NCBI RefSeq assembly: GCF_024437745.1 | Contig: NZ_JANFNY010000050.1 | Coordinates: 1-37,407, forward strand | Direction of reading: 5' to 3' | Source: Roseomonas sp. GC11 | GTDB taxonomy: Bacteria; Pseudomonadota; Alphaproteobacteria; Acetobacterales; Acetobacteraceae | Length of the DNA: 37,407 nucleotides | Shown here: positions 23,505 to 34,815 of the stretch, one piece after another | Layout of the letters: every line of letters starts with the position of its first letter | Numbering within the stretch: position 1 is the first letter of the stretch | Translations under genes and position numbers: made by a program | The notes under the pieces: generated by a model | Told to the model about the DNA's origin: nothing | Seen by the model: only the letters and a program-made list of their open reading frames with translations | The model's database searches: none

Positions 23505-26500
23505 GCGGCCTCAACCTCTCCGCCTGGGCGGTGCGGAACCGGGCCGTGGTCCTGTTCCTCATGCTGGTCGCGCTGGCCGCCGGCGGCTTCTCCTACCTGA
23601 ATCTCGGCCGGGCGGAGGACCCCTCCTTCACCATCAAGACCATGGTGATCTCGGCCGTCTGGCCGGGCGCCACGGCCGAGGAGGTGCAGCGCCAGGTGGC
23701 CGATCCCATCGAGACGAAGATCCGCACCCTGCCGCGCCTTGACTGGGTGCAGAGCTATTCGCGGCAGAACGTGGCGGTCGTGCAGGTGCAGCTGCGTGAC
23801 GACACGCCGCCGGGCGAGGTGGCGAACCTGTTCTACGAGATCCGCAAGAAGGTGGGCGACATCCGCGCCAGCCTGCCGCAGGAGCTGCGCGGCCCCTTCT
23901 TCAACGACGAATACGCGGATGTCTACGCCGCCGTCTTCATGCTGACGGCGCCCGAGCTGCCGCAGCAGGACCTGCTGCCCTATGCGGAGCGCTTCCGCCA
24001 GCGCCTGCTGCGCATCGCCGATATCGACAAGGTGGAGATCGTCGGCGAGCGCCCGCGCCGCATCTTCGTCGATCTCTCCTACAGGAAGCTCGCGACGCTG
24101 GGCATTCCCGTCACCGCCGTCTTCCAGGCGCTGCAGCAGCAGAACGCGCTGGTGCCCGCCGGCTCGCTCGACACAGCGGCCGAGCGGATCACGCTCAAGG
24201 TCGATGGCGCCTTCGCCGATGCCGCGGCCGTGGCCGATGCGCCGCTCGCCATCCAGGGCCGCACCCTGCGGCTTGGCGACATCGCCACCATCTCGCGCGG
24301 CTACGAGGACCCGCCCAGCTTCATCGCCCGCTTCAATGGCGAGGAGGCGCTGGCGCTCGCGGTGCGCATGCGGGCAGGCGCCAATGGCCTCGCCCTCGGC
24401 CAGGCGCTGGAGGAAGCGCTGCGCGAGACGCGGGCGGGGCTGCCGCTCGGCGTCGGGCTGCACCAGGCGACGAACCAGGCGGAGGTCATCGCCGAGGCGG
24501 TGGACGAGTTCCTGCTGAAATTCGTCGTCGCCATCGCCGTCGTGCTGCTGATCTCCTTCGTGGCGCTGGGCTTCGCCGCCGGGGTGATCGTGGCGCTCTC
24601 CGTGCCGCTGACGCTGGCCATCACCTTCGTGGTGATGGAGGTGGCGGGCATGCAGTTCCAGCGCATCACGCTCGGCTCGCTCATCCTCGCGCTCGGGCTG
24701 CTGGTGGATGACGCGATCATCGCCATCGAGATGATGCTGGTGAAGATCGAGGAGGGCATGGACCGCGTGAAGGCGGCCACCTTCGCCTGGACCTCGACGG
24801 CGAAGCCGATGCTGATCGGCACGCTGGTGACGGTGGCTGGCTTCCTGCCGGTGGGCTTCGCGCGCTCGACGGCGGGCGAATACGCGGGCGGCATCTTCTG
24901 GGTGCTGCTGATCGCGCTCTCTGTCTCCTGGATCGTGGCGGTGGTGTTCACGCCCTATCTCGGCGTCACCCTGCTGCCGCGGCGGCTGGAGGCGGAGGCG
25001 GCGGCGCGCGGTGCCCACGACCCCTACCACACCCCCTTCTTCGACCGCTTCCGCCGCGTCGTGGACCTCGTGCTGCGCTGGCGCTGGGCGGTGATCGGGC
25101 TGACGCTGCTGGCCTTCGCCGCCGCCGGCGCCGCCTTCACCCGCGTGCCGCGGCAGTTCTTCCCGCAATCCGAGCGGCATGAGCTGCTGGTCGAGCTGCG
25201 CGGCGCCGAGGGCGCGAGCTTCGCCCTCTCCCAGGCGGAGGTGGGCCGGGTGGAGGCCCTGCTCGCCGGCCGGCCCGAGGTCGCGCATGTCGCCACCTAT
25301 ATCGGCCAGGGCGCGCCACGCTTCTATCTCGCGCTCAACCCGGCGCTGCCCAACGAGAATTTCGCGCTGCTCGTCATCATGACCCGCGGCAACGCGGCGC
25401 GCGAGGCGCTGCGCGCCGACCTCATCCGCCATTTCGCGGCGGAGGAGGGCGCCATGCGCGGCCGCGTGCTGCGGCTCGATTTCGGGCCGCCCACCGGGCA
25501 TGTGGTGCAGTTCCGCGTGGCGGGGCCGGAGGCCGCGGTGGTGAAGACCATCGCCGGGCGCATCCGCGACGTGATGCGCGACCAGGGCGAGACGCGCGAT
25601 GTCGAGCTGCAATGGGGCGAGGAGGCGAAGTCGGTCCGCTTCGTGCTCGACCAGGCGCGCGTGAAGCAGCTCGGCCTCTCCTCGGCGGAGGTGGCGCAGA
25701 CGCTGCAGATCGTCCTCTCCGGCGCCACCGCCACCCAGCTGCGCGAGGACAACCGCCTGGCCGATGTGGTGGTGCGCGCCGCCGCCGAGGAGCGCGCGGC
25801 GCTCGACCGGCTCGGCGACATCACCATCACGACGCCCTCGGGCCTCGCCGTGCCGCTGTCGCAGATCGCGCGCATCACGCCCGTGGCGGAGGAGCCCATC
25901 CTGTGGCGGCGCAATGGCGATGTGGTGCTCTCGGTGCGCGCCGATGTGGTGGATGGCGCGCAGGGGCCGGACGTGACCCATGCGCTGCTGCCCCGGCTGC
26001 AGCCCATCCTCGCCACGCTGCCGCCGGGCTACCGCGTCGACACCGGCGGCGCGGTCGAGGAAAGCGCCAAGGCCAACGCGGCCCTCTTCAAGATCCTGCC
26101 GCTGATGGCGCTCATCATGCTGACGCTGATCATGATCCAGGTGCGCAGCTTCAGCCGGCTCTTCGTCACCTTCCTGACCTTCCCGCTGGGCTTCATCGGC
26201 GCCAGCTTCTCCCTGGCGCTGACCGGCAAGCCCTTCGGCTTCGTGGCGCTGCTCGGCATCCTGGCGCTGGGCGGGATCATCGTCCGCAACACGCTGATCC
26301 TCGTCGACCAGATCGACACCGACATGGCCCAGGGCCTGACGATGCGCGAGGCCATCATCGAGACGACGGTGCGGCGCGCCCGCCCCGTGGTGCTGACGGC
26401 GCTCGCCGCCATCCTCGCCTTCCTGCCGCTGACGCTGACGAGCTTCTGGGGCCCGATGGCGATCGTGCTGATCGGCGGGACGCTCATCGGCACGGTGCTG

Positions 26501-26647
26501 ACGCTCTTCTTCCTGCCGGCGCTCTACGCCGCCTGGTTCCGGGTGGGGCGCGCGCCCCGCGCGCGGCCGGCGCCAGTGCCAGTGCCAGTGCCAGTGCCTC
26601 CCGCCACCGCGCAGGCCGCGACCGCGCAGGCCGCCGCGCGGCACTAG
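23501..26647 (+). CDS. RND efflux pump permease (pump 2)
   Basis: A full-length 1048-residue RND transporter that begins at GTG 23501, overlapping the adaptor stop. The N-terminus (LSAWAVRNRAVVLFLMLVAL) and WPGATAEEVQRQVADPIE are typical of the MexK/TriC-like branch of HAE1 exporters. TM4 carries the proton-relay pair Asp403-Asp404 (GLLVDDAIIAIE), and TM10 has LALGGIIVRNTLILVDQI, in which Arg takes the place where pump 1 has Lys. The last 25 residues are low complexity, from four CCAGTG hexamers (26573-26596) and a repeated Thr-Ala-Gln-Ala segment. Pump and hydrolase genes are 31 bases apart. Substrate unknown. Confidence 0.92.
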   Translation: MSGLNLSAWAVRNRAVVLFLMLVALAAGGFSYLNLGRAEDPSFTIKTMVISAVWPGATAEEVQRQVADPIETKIRTLPRLDWVQSYSRQNVAVVQVQLRDDTPPGEVANLFYEIRKKVGDIRASLPQELRGPFFNDEYADVYAAVFMLTAPELPQQDLLPYAERFRQRLLRIADIDKVEIVGERPRRIFVDLSYRKLATLGIPVTAVFQALQQQNALVPAGSLDTAAERITLKVDGAFADAAAVADAPLAIQGRTLRLGDIATISRGYEDPPSFIARFNGEEALALAVRMRAGANGLALGQALEEALRETRAGLPLGVGLHQATNQAEVIAEAVDEFLLKFVVAIAVVLLISFVALGFAAGVIVALSVPLTLAITFVVMEVAGMQFQRITLGSLILALGLLVDDAIIAIEMMLVKIEEGMDRVKAATFAWTSTAKPMLIGTLVTVAGFLPVGFARSTAGEYAGGIFWVLLIALSVSWIVAVVFTPYLGVTLLPRRLEAEAAARGAHDPYHTPFFDRFRRVVDLVLRWRWAVIGLTLLAFAAAGAAFTRVPRQFFPQSERHELLVELRGAEGASFALSQAEVGRVEALLAGRPEVAHVATYIGQGAPRFYLALNPALPNENFALLVIMTRGNAAREALRADLIRHFAAEEGAMRGRVLRLDFGPPTGHVVQFRVAGPEAAVVKTIAGRIRDVMRDQGETRDVELQWGEEAKSVRFVLDQARVKQLGLSSAEVAQTLQIVLSGATATQLREDNRLADVVVRAAAEERAALDRLGDITITTPSGLAVPLSQIARITPVAEEPILWRRNGDVVLSVRADVVDGAQGPDVTHALLPRLQPILATLPPGYRVDTGGAVEESAKANAALFKILPLMALIMLTLIMIQVRSFSRLFVTFLTFPLGFIGASFSLALTGKPFGFVALLGILALGGIIVRNTLILVDQIDTDMAQGLTMREAIIETTVRRARPVVLTALAAILAFLPLTLTSFWGPMAIVLIGGTLIGTVLTLFFLPALYAAWFRVGRAPRARPAPVPVPVPVPPATAQAATAQAAARH
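26573..26596 (+). repeat. CCAGTG hexamer repeats at the end of the pump 2 permease
   Basis: Four perfect CCAGTG units code Pro-Val repeats in the cytoplasmic tail; a 15-base ACCGCGCAGGCCGC-type duplication follows. Copy-number change would not shift the frame. Confidence 0.8.
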
Positions 26648-26678
26648 GCCCCCTCTCCCTCCCGACAGGACACGCTCC

Positions 26679-27551
26679 ATGCCCTCCGATTACACCCGCG
26701 CCTGGGCCGGCCGCGCGAAGACCGGCTTCCTCCGCCTCGCCGACGGGCGGCGGATCCGCCATCTCGAGGCCGGCACGGGCCCGGCCCTCCTCCTGATGCA
26801 CACGCTGCGGACGCAGCTCGACTATTTCCAGCGGCTGATCCCCCTCCTGACGCGGCGCTTCACCGTCCATGCGGTGGACCTGCCGGGGCTCGGCTGGTCC
26901 GATGCCACGCCGGAGGCGGGCCAGGACGAACCGGCGGTGCGCAGCGCCATGCTGGAGGTGGTGGAGCAGCTCGGCCTCGGCAGCCTGACCCTTGCCGGGG
27001 AATCCATGGGCGCCACCCTCGCCCTCACCATGGCCGCCGGGCTTGGCCCGCGCGCCACGCATGTGGTGGCGCTCAACCCCTATGACTATCCGGGCGGGGT
27101 GGAGCGCGCCAACCTGGTGGCCTCCCTCGTGATCAAGGTGATGCGCATCCCCGGCATCGGGCTCCTCCCGGCGAAGGCGGAGAACCCGGCGGTGCTCGGC
27201 GCCATCCTGCGGGGCGGCTTCGCCGATCCGGGCCGGCTGCCGGCGGATTTCGTGGCGGAGCTGGTGCGCAGCGGGCAGCGCCCCGGCTTCGCCCGGACCG
27301 CCACCGGATATCTGCGCAGCCTCGGCAGCTATGTCGCGGCCCGTGGCCTCTATGGCCGCGTCACCGCTCCGGTCACCCTCGTCTATGGCGCGCAGGACTG
27401 GTCGACGCTGGCCGAGCGCGACGAGGCCGCGCGGCTCCTCCCCCACAGCCGGATGGTCACCCTGGCCGATACCGGCCATTTTGCCGCCCTGGAGCGCCCG
27501 GAGGCGATCGCCCGCCTCCTGCTCGAGACCCGGCTGGAGGCCGCCGCCTGA
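26679..27551 (+). CDS. Alpha/beta hydrolase
   Basis: The 290-residue protein has the alpha/beta hydrolase fold. It shows an oxyanion-type strand (PALLLMHTLRTQLDYF), DLPGLGWSDATPE, the nucleophile elbow GESMG (Ser in LAGESMGATLAL), the acid in VYGAQDWST and the catalytic His in DTGHFAALERPE. No signal peptide is present, so it is cytoplasmic. It starts 31 bases after the pump 2 permease on the same strand and is probably co-transcribed with it. It may hydrolyse the compound class that the pump removes; that is inference. It resembles epoxide hydrolase/dehalogenase-type members, but the substrate cannot be assigned. Confidence 0.85.
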   Translation: MPSDYTRAWAGRAKTGFLRLADGRRIRHLEAGTGPALLLMHTLRTQLDYFQRLIPLLTRRFTVHAVDLPGLGWSDATPEAGQDEPAVRSAMLEVVEQLGLGSLTLAGESMGATLALTMAAGLGPRATHVVALNPYDYPGGVERANLVASLVIKVMRIPGIGLLPAKAENPAVLGAILRGGFADPGRLPADFVAELVRSGQRPGFARTATGYLRSLGSYVAARGLYGRVTAPVTLVYGAQDWSTLAERDEAARLLPHSRMVTLADTGHFAALERPEAIARLLLETRLEAAA

Positions 27552-27613
27552 TCAGGGCTCCGGCGTGGCCGGGGCGGCAGGGGGCGCGCCGCGCCTTTCC
27601 AGGAGGCCTGGAC

Positions 27614-27645
27614 CAAAAGAAGGCGGGGGCAAAAGAAGGCGGGGG
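27614..27645. repeat. Tandem 16-bp duplication upstream of the TetR gene
   Basis: CAAAAGAAGGCGGGGG occurs twice back to back (27614-27629, 27630-27645). It lies in the 307-base gap between the hydrolase and the TetR gene. The gap also holds a GGGGCAGCCCC-type hairpin near 27661-27671 and shows no gene. Confidence 0.6.
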
Positions 27646-27858
27646 GCCGTTTGACAGTGCGGGGCAGCCCCCCAAGGCCCGCGGCTTTGGAACCCCTTCG
27701 TCAGCGCCTCCTGATGGCGGGTGCGGGGGGGCGCTGTATCCTGGCCGGGAATGAGAGGGGGGCGTTTGAGGAGGCGAAGCCCCATCGAGCCACGGGGGGC
27801 CCGCCTCTCCAGACAGCCTCTCAGCCATACGCCAATGCCGGGCCAAAGGAGCGGAAGC

Positions 27859-28461
27859 ATGCGCAAGAGCAAGGAAGAGACAGCCGAGAGCCGCCGGCGG
27901 ATCCTGAGGGAAGCCGCCCGGCTCTACCGGGAAAGGGGCTTCGATGGCGTCGGCGTGGCCGAGATCATGGAGGCGGCCGGCATGACCCATGGCGGGTTCT
28001 ACCGGCATTTCCCCTCCAAGGAGGCGCTGATCGCCGAGGCCATGGCCGAGGCCTTCGCGGACCGGCTGCCCCTCCTCACGGCGGGCGGCGGGGCGGCGGG
28101 GGACGCGGCGGCGGGCCCTGACATGGTGCGCAGCTATGTCGGGCTTTATCTCTCGGCGGCGCATCTCGACAATCCGGCGCTCGGCTGCCCGGTCGCCGCC
28201 GTGGGCAGCGAGGCCGCCCATCTTGGCGGCCCGGTGTCCCAGGCCTTCCGGGAAGGCATCGAGCTCCTGGCCGAGAAGGCCACGGCCGCGCTCGGCGCCG
28301 CCCCGGGCGCCCAGCGCCCGGCGGTGCTGCGCCTCTTCGCCACGCTGGTCGGCGCCGTCGTGATCGCCCGCGCGGCCGGCCCCGGCTCGGTGATCGCCGG
28401 GGAGGTGCTGGAGGCGGTCCGCACGGGCGGCGAGGTCGCCCGGCTGATGGAAGCCGGGTGA
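27859..28461 (+). CDS. TetR/AcrR family transcriptional regulator
   Basis: The protein (200 residues) starts at ATG 27859, well placed after AAAGGAG. The N-terminal DNA-binding domain has the TetR helix-turn-helix VAEIMEAAGMTHGGFYRHFPSKEAL at about residues 33-57. The C-terminal ligand-binding part contains NPALGCPVAAVGSEAA, typical of the subgroup that controls efflux and reductase genes (NemR/AcrR-like). An upstream in-frame extension to 27721 is possible but lacks a ribosome site. It follows RND pump 2 and the hydrolase, and faces the YciI/azoreductase genes. It probably represses pump 2, the azoreductase group or itself. Confidence 0.88.
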   Translation: MRKSKEETAESRRRILREAARLYRERGFDGVGVAEIMEAAGMTHGGFYRHFPSKEALIAEAMAEAFADRLPLLTAGGGAAGDAAAGPDMVRSYVGLYLSAAHLDNPALGCPVAAVGSEAAHLGGPVSQAFREGIELLAEKATAALGAAPGAQRPAVLRLFATLVGAVVIARAAGPGSVIAGEVLEAVRTGGEVARLMEAG

Positions 28462-28530
28462 CCGGCGGGAGGGCCGCCCCAGGAGGGGGGGAGCAACGCG
28501 GGCGGCCCCGCGGCAGGCGCGCCGGAACCG

Positions 28531-28839
28531 TCAGGCGCTTTTCGCGCCGGCGGCCCAGCGCGCGGGGAAATCCCCCGCGCGGATCGCCGGGTCGCAGGCC
28601 TGGATGGCGAAGGACGCCAGCCCGTGGCGGTCGAACGGGTCCTCCGCGATCATGCCCTCGATGTCGGAGAGCCCTTCTCCATGGGCCAGGATGAAGCCGC
28701 CCTGGCCATTCTGGAGAGGTCCGGCGCAGAGGATGCTCCCGGCCTGGATGTGGCGCACGAGCCACGCCTTGTGGGCGTCGAGATGCGCCTGGATGTCCGC
28801 CGGGGGGCGGAGGTAGGACAGCGTGATGGAAAACAGCAT
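28531..28839 (-). CDS. YciI family protein
   Basis: A 102-residue single-domain protein of the YciI/dimeric alpha-beta barrel superfamily. It begins MLFSITLSYLRPPADIQAHL, with the conserved His/Asp of AHLDAHKAWL, then GSILCAGPLQNGQGGF and EDPFDRHGLASF, which match the family strands. The ATG at 28837-28839 follows an AGGGATCAGG ribosome site and lies 23 bases after the azoreductase stop, so it belongs to that minus-strand operon. YciI proteins are small cytoplasmic enzymes, some acting in chlorinated-aromatic breakdown; the function here is unknown. A longer open frame upstream of this start overlaps azoR and is not used. Confidence 0.83.
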   Translation of the reverse strand: MLFSITLSYLRPPADIQAHLDAHKAWLVRHIQAGSILCAGPLQNGQGGFILAHGEGLSDIEGMIAEDPFDRHGLASFAIQACDPAIRAGDFPARWAAGAKSA

Positions 28840-28861
28840 GGCCTGATCCCTGCCCGCCCGG

Positions 28862-29497
28862 TTATGCCGCGGGCCGGCCGAGGCCGGCGGTCGCCTCCGC
28901 GATGGCGGCCCGGGCGGCTTCCAGCCCCTGGGCGCGGATGGCCTCGCCCTTCGACGCTCCCTCGGCCCGCACCACGCGGATATCGGTGATGCCGAGGAAG
29001 CCGAAGAAGGCCCGGAGATAGGCTTCCTGGAAATCCAGGGCCGCCAGCGGGCCGCCGCCCGCATAGAAGCCGCCACGGCCGGAGACGATGATGACGCTCC
29101 GGCCGCCCGAGAGGCCCACCGGTCCCTTCTCGGTATAGCGGAAGGTCCGCCCCGCCTGGGCAATCCGGTCCAGCCATGCCTTCAGCTGGCTCGGCACGGA
29201 GAAATTGTACATCGGCGCGCCGATCACCAGGACATCGCTGGCCAGGAACTGCGCCACCAGCGCCTCGGAGAGCTGGTGCTCCTGGAGGGTGGCGGCGTCG
29301 AAGCCGCCGCCGCCGGTGGGGCGGAAGCCGGCGGCGATCGCGCCATCCAGATGGCGGATCTCCTCGGCCACGAGGTCGCGATACGCCACCTCGGCTTCGG
29401 GGTCGCGGGCGCGGAGATCGGCGACCACCGCGGCGGAGAGGTCCCGGGTGAGGGAATTCCCGCCCAGGATGCTGGAGTCGAGATGCAGGATCTTCAT
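28862..29497 (-). CDS. azoR: FMN-dependent NADH-azoreductase
   Basis: The 211-residue flavodoxin-like enzyme reduces quinones and azo compounds by two-electron transfer from NADH with bound FMN. The N-terminal FMN phosphate loop is LHLDSSILGGNSLTRDLS. The family signature PMYNFSVPSQLKAWLDRI follows near residue 95, with GRTFRYTEKGPVGL and the second FMN contact SGRGGFY near residue 140. The length is normal. The ribosome site AAGGCGAGA precedes the ATG. It lies between the YciI gene and the exported hydrolase on the minus strand. The neighbouring TetR gene suggests induction by quinones or electrophiles. Confidence 0.92.
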   Translation of the reverse strand: MKILHLDSSILGGNSLTRDLSAAVVADLRARDPEAEVAYRDLVAEEIRHLDGAIAAGFRPTGGGGFDAATLQEHQLSEALVAQFLASDVLVIGAPMYNFSVPSQLKAWLDRIAQAGRTFRYTEKGPVGLSGGRSVIIVSGRGGFYAGGGPLAALDFQEAYLRAFFGFLGITDIRVVRAEGASKGEAIRAQGLEAARAAIAEATAGLGRPAA

Positions 29498-29532
29498 GGT
29501 GATCTCGCCTTTCGGTGTGGCGTGGGGCTGCG

Positions 29533-30330
29533 TTAGCGCGCGGCCTGCCGGGCGGCCCGGTCGATCAGGGCGGCGACCGCGTCAGGATGGGAGAGCAGCG
29601 ACAGGTGGCTGGATGCGAGGGAGACGGCCGTGGCGCCGATCCGCCGCGCGATGGCGCCCTGCACGGCGGGCGGGAGGGCCTGGTCCCCGGTGGTCAGCAG
29701 GTACCAGCTCGGCCGGGACAGCCAGGCGGCCTGCGGGATGCGCTCGGCGAAGCTGGCGGCGGCGATGGGCTGCTGGACCGCGGCCAGTTCCCGCGCCTTC
29801 GCCAGGGGCAGGTCCGCCGCCATGAGCTGGTGGAAGCGCTGCGGGTCATCGAGCCAGATCATGCCCTCCGCATCCGGCTGCAGGCCGGACATCGGCGCCC
29901 CCAGCTCCTGCAGCAGCCCGGCCACCGACTCGCCGCTGGCCGGCGCCAGGGCCGAGAGATAGACGAGGCCTTTGACATTGGCGGCATTGCCGGCCTGGGT
30001 GATGACCGCGCCGCCCCAGGAATGCCCCACCAGCAGCACCCCGCCGGCCTGCCGGCGCAGGACCCGCTCGGTCGCGGCCACGTCGTCGGCCAGCGAGGTC
30101 AGCGGGTTCTGCACCGCGGTGACATGGTAGCCCATGGCCTGCAGGCGGGAGATGACCGGCACCCAGCCGGACCCGTCCACGAAGGCGCCATGCACCAGGA
30201 CGATATCGCGCAGGGTGGGCTCAGCCGCCGCCGCCGGGCTGGCGCCCACCGCGGCGGCCAGCCCCAGCAGGGCCGCCAGACGGCGCAGCCAGCGGGCGGG
30301 CGGGGCGCTCCTGGCGCGGGGAAAGTTCAT
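29533..30330 (-). CDS. Exported alpha/beta hydrolase
   Basis: A 265-residue protein with an N-terminal signal peptide (Arg-rich start, then LRRLAALLGLAAAVGASPAAAA). The mature part has the hydrolase oxyanion region IVLVHGAFVDGSGW, the nucleophile elbow GHSWGG, an acidic strand end TTGDQALPP and the catalytic-type histidine in ASSHLSLLSHP. It closely resembles the periplasmic salicylate-esterase-like/EstC-type hydrolases often found beside AraC regulators. The ATG at 30328-30330 has a perfect GGAGG site. It probably leads the minus-strand operon with azoR and the YciI gene and is divergent from the AraC regulator at 30447. Confidence 0.87.
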   Translation of the reverse strand: MNFPRARSAPPARWLRRLAALLGLAAAVGASPAAAAEPTLRDIVLVHGAFVDGSGWVPVISRLQAMGYHVTAVQNPLTSLADDVAATERVLRRQAGGVLLVGHSWGGAVITQAGNAANVKGLVYLSALAPASGESVAGLLQELGAPMSGLQPDAEGMIWLDDPQRFHQLMAADLPLAKARELAAVQQPIAAASFAERIPQAAWLSRPSWYLLTTGDQALPPAVQGAIARRIGATAVSLASSHLSLLSHPDAVAALIDRAARQAAR

Positions 30331-30446
30331 GAGCGGACCTCCATCCAGCAGAGCCGGAAAGCTAGAGGCGCCCGGGCAGGCTCATAAGCTGGCAAGCTGG
30401 ACAGACTTCATGCAAAATTCGCCAAATCTCCGGAGGGGGGTGAGCC
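30331..30446. promoter_or_regulatory. Divergent control region between the exported hydrolase and the GlxA-like regulator
   Basis: This 116-base gap separates divergent genes. AAGCTGG occurs twice as a direct repeat (about 30386-30400), followed by the AT-rich ACTTCATGCAAAATTCG, the likely promoter area of the regulator. Direct repeats are typical of AraC-family sites. No clear -35/-10 pair stands out. Confidence 0.4.
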
Positions 30447-31472
30447 ATGCGGATCGCGATCATCGCCGTGGAAGGCAGCCTCCTCTCCTCCATCACCGGC
30501 CTGGCCGACCTGTTCTGGATGACCAACCAGGCGCTGCGCACGCCGCCGGAGGGCGCCGCCACAGGCCTGCCGGACGGGGCGGGGCCGCTGTTCCAGACGC
30601 GCATCGTCAGCAGCGATGGCCTCCCCCTCCGCGATCCGCAGGGTCGGCTGATCCCGGTTGACGCGGCATTTCAGGAGATCGGGCGGTGCGACGCGGCGCT
30701 GGCCACCGGCATGGCGCTCGGCCCCGACCGGCTGCCGCCCTCTTCCCCCTCGATCCAGGCGGCGGCGGAGTGGCTGAGGGCCGTGCATCAGCGGGGCGCG
30801 CTGGTCGGCGCGGCCTGTGCCGGGACCTTCGTGGCCGGGGAGGCCGGCCTGCTCGACGGCCGGCGCTGCACCACGACATGGTGGCTGCACCACGCCTTCC
30901 GGCAGCGCTTCCCGAAGGCGCGCCCCGTCTGGGGAACGGCGGTGGAGGAGCAGGACCGCATCGTCACGACCGGGGGGCCGCTCTCCTGGGTCGATCTCGC
31001 CCTGCATGTGATCCGGCGCCTGGCGGGGCCCAAGGTGGCCAAGCTGGCGGCCGACATCTCCGTCGCGGACAGCCAGCCGCTGCCGCAGCTGGTCTATGCC
31101 CCGCGCGGCTTCGTCAACGCCACCGACCCGCTGCTCCTGCGGGCCGAGCAGATCATCCGCCACGCCAGGCCCAGCCTGTCGGCCGAGGGGCTGGCCGAGG
31201 CGCTGGGCCTCAGCGGGCGGACCCTGCACCGGCGGCTCAAGGAACTGACCCATGAGTCGCCCAAGGCGTTCATCACCCGCGTGAGGATTGAAACCGCCTG
31301 CGTCCTGCTGGAAACGCCGGGCGCCAGCGTCAAGCAGATCGCACTGGCCTGCGGCTATGCCGAGGAGAGCGCCTTCCGGCGGGCTTTCGCCCAGCTGACC
31401 GGGATGACGCCCGCCGATTACCGGCGCTGGTCCAGCGCGCGGGCGGGCGGGCCGCGCTCCGCGGCGCCCTGA
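30447..31472 (+). CDS. GlxA family transcriptional regulator (DJ-1/PfpI domain plus AraC-type HTH)
   Basis: The 341-residue protein begins with a DJ-1/PfpI-like domain (MRIAIIAVEGSLLSSITGLADLFWM). It carries the family nucleophile-like Cys in VGAACAGTFVAGEAGLLDGR and TTGGPLSWVDLALHVI near residue 185. The C-terminal hundred residues form an AraC DNA-binding domain with two helix-turn-helix units (LAEALGLSGRTLHRRLKELT and IALACGYAEESAFRRAFAQLTG) and the end motif PADYRRW. The ATG is preceded by GGAGGGGGG. GlxA-type regulators usually activate nearby enzymes; the divergent hydrolase/azoR/YciI genes are the likely target. Confidence 0.92.
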   Translation: MRIAIIAVEGSLLSSITGLADLFWMTNQALRTPPEGAATGLPDGAGPLFQTRIVSSDGLPLRDPQGRLIPVDAAFQEIGRCDAALATGMALGPDRLPPSSPSIQAAAEWLRAVHQRGALVGAACAGTFVAGEAGLLDGRRCTTTWWLHHAFRQRFPKARPVWGTAVEEQDRIVTTGGPLSWVDLALHVIRRLAGPKVAKLAADISVADSQPLPQLVYAPRGFVNATDPLLLRAEQIIRHARPSLSAEGLAEALGLSGRTLHRRLKELTHESPKAFITRVRIETACVLLETPGASVKQIALACGYAEESAFRRAFAQLTGMTPADYRRWSSARAGGPRSAAP

Positions 31473-31643
31473 GGGGGGGCTCGCCTTGCAGACCCGGATG
31501 GTGCTGCCGGCGGCGCGCCATGGCATCCCAAGCGGAGCATGGCCTGTTGGAGAAAGGCGGTCAGAGCATCAGGGATCGACGCCACAGCCTGCCAGCACAG
31601 GGGAGAGCGCCTTGTCGATGGCTCTGTAGAAGGGGGGATGGAA

Positions 31644-31734
<91 letters not shown>

Positions 31735-31834
31735 GCGGAGGTGCCGGTCATCGGGCGGGGCGGGATATAGAGGGGCTTTGCGCGGAGCGCAACGCCGAGT
31801 TTGCGCCAGGACAGGACGAATCCACCCCCCGGCG

Positions 31835-31864
31835 TTGACTCGCGGCCATTGCGGGGTCTATACG
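31835..31864 (+). promoter_or_regulatory. Sigma-70-type promoter of the rplU operon
   Basis: TTGACT (31835-31840) and TATACG (31859-31864) are 18 bases apart, close to consensus in otherwise GC-rich DNA and about 100 bases before rplU. The leader holds a hairpin CGGCGGG/CCCGCCG (31875-31881, 31890-31896). No protein gene is supported between 31473 and 31962. Confidence 0.65.
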
Positions 31865-31962
31865 GCCGACCTCCCGGCGGGGTTTCGGTCCCGCCGATGG
31901 CCGTTCTCGGCCGCTCATCGTTTTTCAGTCAGGCCAGCACGGCAAAGCTTTCAGGGCGCCCC

Positions 31963-32280
31963 ATGACCTACGCAGTGATCCGCACCGGCGGCAAGCAGTA
32001 CCGCGTCACCCCGAACGCCGTGCTGATCGTCGAGAAGCTGGAGGCCGAACCCGGCCAGACCATCACCTTCCAGGATGTCCTCGCCGTCTCCGGCGAGGCT
32101 GGCCTGACGATCGGCGCGCCCATCGTGGCCGGCGCCTCCGTCACCGCCACGGTGCTCGAGCACAAGAAGGGTGAGAAGGTCATCATCTTCAAGAAGCGCC
32201 GCCGGCAGAACAGCCGCCGCAAGAACGGCCACCGCCAGCCCCAGACGGTGCTGCGCATTTCCGCCATCGCCGCGGCCTGA
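31963..32280 (+). CDS. rplU: 50S ribosomal protein L21
   Basis: The 105-residue protein begins [18 protein letters not shown], the L21 signature, and ends with the basic [19 protein letters not shown] segment that contacts 23S rRNA. I chose the ATG at 31963; an open extension to 31801 is not conserved. rpmA follows 28 bases later in the universal rplU-rpmA order. A promoter lies at 31835-31864. Confidence 0.97.
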   Translation: MTYAVIRTGGKQYRVTPNAVLIVEKLEAEPGQTITFQDVLAVSGEAGLTIGAPIVAGASVTATVLEHKKGEKVIIFKKRRRQNSRRKNGHRQPQTVLRISAIAAA

Positions 32281-32308
32281 TCAGACAGTTTCCTAGGAGA
32301 CACCAACC

Positions 32309-34810
<2,502 letters not shown>

Positions 34811-34815
34811 AAAAG

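Noticed and set aside
31524-31640. Possible insertion-sequence remnant next to tRNA-Ser
   Set aside because: No inverted repeats, target duplications or transposase motifs could be seen; translations on either strand give no family.
31835-31962. Riboswitch in the rplU leader
   Set aside because: Only one simple 7-bp hairpin is visible; no known riboswitch core could be matched.
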